Shown: positions 56,097 through 57,786 of the stretch, in pieces | How positions within the stretch are numbered: the first letter of the stretch is position 1 | How the letters are laid out: each line of letters opens with the position of its first letter | Origin: Nocardia vinacea NBRC 16497 | GTDB lineage: Bacteria > Actinomycetota > Actinomycetes > Mycobacteriales > Mycobacteriaceae | Direction of reading: 5' to 3' | DNA: 57,786 nt | Assembly (NCBI RefSeq): GCF_000308835.1 | Contig: NZ_BAGN01000126.1 | Coordinates: forward strand, 1 to 57,786 | Position numbers and translations under genes: made by a program | The notes under the pieces: model-generated | What the model was told of the DNA's origin: nothing | The model's input: the letters and a program-made list of their open reading frames with translations, nothing else | Databases searched by the model: none

Positions 56097-57786
56097 CTAT
56101 TCCAGTTCGCCTTCGGTCTCCAGGTAGATCTGCCGCAGTCGGTCGAGTGTTGCCTGCTCCGGATGCTCCCACAACTCCCGTTGCGCCGCCTCCAGCAGAC
56201 GCTCGGCAATGCCGTGCAGCGCCCATGGGTTGGACTGCTCCATGAACTTGCGGTTCACGTCATCGAAAACGTAACTCTCCGCGAGCTTTTCGTACATCCA
56301 GTCGGCGACGACATTGGTGGTGGCGTCGTAGCCGAAGAGGTAGTCGACGGTGGCCGCCATTTCGAACGCACCCTTATAGCCGTGGCGGCGCATCGCTTCG
56401 AGCCAGCGCGGATTCACCACTCGGGCGCGGAAGACGCGCGAGGTCTCCTCCGAGAGCGTGCGGGTGCGCACGGCGTCGGGCCGGGTGCTGTCGCCGATGT
56501 AGGCCTCGGGATTCTTGCCGGTCAGCGCGCGCACGGTGGCGACCATGCCGCCGTGGTACTGGAAGTAGTCGTCGGAGTCGGCGATATCGTGTTCGCGGGT
56601 GTCGGTGTTCTTGGCGGCCACGGTAATCCGCCGATACGCGGTGCGCATATCGTCGGCGGCGGGTGCGCCGTCGAGGTCGCGACCGTAGGCGAAGCCGCCC
56701 CATGCGGTGTACACCTGCGCGAGGTCGTCGTCGGTGCGCCAACTCTTGGAGTCGATCAGTTGCAGCAGACCTGCGCCGTAGGTGCCGGGTTTGGAGCCGA
56801 AGATGCGGGTGGTGGCGCGGCGCTTGTCGCCATGTTCGGCGAGATCGTTCTGGGCGTGGGCGCGAACGTAATTCGACTCGGCGGGTTCGTCGAGGTCGGC
56901 GACCAGACGGACTGCGTCGTCGAGCAGCGCGAGCACATGCGGGAACGCATCACGGAAGAAGCCGCTGATGCGGACCGTGACGTCGATGCGCGGACGGCCC
57001 AGTTCCGCGAGCGATATCACCTCCAGGGTGGTGACCCGGCGGCTCGCCTCATCCCAGACCGGGCGGACGCCCAGCAGCGCGAGGACTTCCGCGATATCGT
57101 CGCCGGAGGTGCGCATGGCGGAGGTGCCCCACACCGACAGTCCAACCGAACGCGGGTACTCACCGTGATCGGCCTTGTATCGATCGAGCAGGGAATCCGC
57201 CATGGCCTGCCCGGTCTCCCAGGCCAGTCGGGACGGGACCGCCTTCGGGTCGACCGAGTAGAAATTCCGACCGGTCGGCAGGACATTGATCAGGCCGCGC
57301 AATGGGGATCCACTGGGCCCGGCGGGGATGAAACCGCCGTTGAGCGCGTGCAGGATTCGGTCGATTTCGATGCCGGTCTGGCGCAGCCGGGGCACGACTT
57401 CGGTCGCGGCGAAGCGCAGCACGGTTCGCACCGCGGCACACGTCGGGGCGGGTGCGTCCAGTGAGTCGACAAGTCCGTCGACGGCGTCTACGGACCACTC
57501 CGCGGCTTGCAGTGCGGCCAGCAGCTCACGCGCCTGGGTCTCCACCGCATCGACCCGTTCGCGCACCTCGGTACCGGATTCGTTCAGCCCCAAGGCCTCC
57601 CGCAGACCCGGCACATTCCATTCGCCACCCCAGAGCTGGCGCGCGCGGAGCATGGCGAGGACCAGGTCGAGTTCGGTCTCCCCCGCCGGCGCCTGCCCGA
57701 GGACGTGCAAACCGTCGCGGATCTGCACATCCTTGATCTCGCACAGCCAGCCGTCGACGTGCAGCAGCATATCGTCGAAGACATCC
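56097..57786 (-). CDS. cobN: Cobaltochelatase subunit CobN (3' part)
   Basis: The last 560 or so residues of CobN, the ATP-dependent subunit that inserts cobalt into hydrogenobyrinate a,c-diamide; the N-terminal part lies beyond the right edge. Recognisable segments are PTGRNFYSVDPKAVPSRLAWETGQAMADSLLDRY, VGLSVWGTSAMRTSGDDIAEVLALLGVRPVWD, RIFGSKPGTYGAGLLQLID and RHGYKGAFEMAATVDYLFGYDATTNVVADWMYEKL. Truncation here is by the window, not mutation. Confidence 0.96.
   Translation of the reverse strand, partial: DVFDDMLLHVDGWLCEIKDVQIRDGLHVLGQAPAGETELDLVLAMLRARQLWGGEWNVPGLREALGLNESGTEVRERVDAVETQARELLAALQAAEWSVDAVDGLVDSLDAPAPTCAAVRTVLRFAATEVVPRLRQTGIEIDRILHALNGGFIPAGPSGSPLRGLINVLPTGRNFYSVDPKAVPSRLAWETGQAMADSLLDRYKADHGEYPRSVGLSVWGTSAMRTSGDDIAEVLALLGVRPVWDEASRRVTTLEVISLAELGRPRIDVTVRISGFFRDAFPHVLALLDDAVRLVADLDEPAESNYVRAHAQNDLAEHGDKRRATTRIFGSKPGTYGAGLLQLIDSKSWRTDDDLAQVYTAWGGFAYGRDLDGAPAADDMRTAYRRITVAAKNTDTREHDIADSDDYFQYHGGMVATVRALTGKNPEAYIGDSTRPDAVRTRTLSEETSRVFRARVVNPRWLEAMRRHGYKGAFEMAATVDYLFGYDATTNVVADWMYEKLAESYVFDDVNRKFMEQSNPWALHGIAERLLEAAQRELWEHPEQATLDRLRQIYLETEGELE

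Overview
The window is high-GC actinobacterial chromosome, most likely from Nocardia or a close mycolate-bearing relative. Pointers are rbpA beside an Rv2049c-like zinc-ribbon gene, F420-type PPOX proteins, apolipoprotein N-acyltransferase, DUF574 and LCM-type methyltransferases, many TetR/ArsR/PadR regulators, frequent GTG starts, and a very large peptide synthetase. No tRNA, rRNA, CRISPR array or intact insertion sequence is visible.

Left part (1-11.3 kb). A degraded transposase relic and a damaged locus (SCO2523-type P-loop protein, truncated SCO2524-like gene, frameshifted ArsR gene) are followed by housekeeping and small-molecule genes: HdeD-like membrane protein, VOC proteins, GT9 glycosyltransferase, ArsR regulator, M23 peptidase, YaeQ, zinc-ribbon protein, RbpA, and a TetR regulator divergent from a quinone-oxidoreductase-like enzyme with a perfect palindromic operator between them.

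Centre (10.4-26.1 kb). The most distinctive element is a minus-strand operon of about 16 kb. It starts with a four-module, 4548-residue non-ribosomal peptide synthetase (C-A-T x4, then TE). Two tiny genes follow (49 and 32 codons), then an ABC exporter ATPase and permease. The four junctions are three GTGA overlaps and one TGATG overlap, so the whole set looks translationally coupled. The first module resembles EntF, with a starter condensation domain and an adenylation pocket whose code reads as serine, yet no aryl-acid genes, MbtH-like gene, epimerase or tailoring enzyme lies in the window. The predicted product is an acyl- or aryl-capped tetrapeptide beginning with serine, released by TE and probably exported by the ABC pair.

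Right part (26.5-57.8 kb). Minus-strand envelope genes (lnt, amidohydrolase, a ribbon-helix-helix-like small protein, fxsA) precede a two-component system, a TSUP permease and regulators. tldD/tldE, a PadR regulator facing a VOC gene, and a second-type methionine aminopeptidase follow. A beta-propeller lipoprotein and a small HTH gene come next; the same AT-rich GGTATwwwwATACC-type palindrome stands before the aminopeptidase and before the HTH gene, suggesting a local regulon. Then come an epoxide hydrolase, a second two-component system, a Tat-exported SDR, methyltransferases, a secreted lipase, an alginate-lyase-like lipoprotein divergent from a WYL regulator, a secreted glycine-zipper protein, and the 3' part of cobN running off the right edge. 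Decayed gene fragments (IS630-type transposase, DUF5984-like) occupy the larger gaps at 48.4 and 52.4-52.9 kb.
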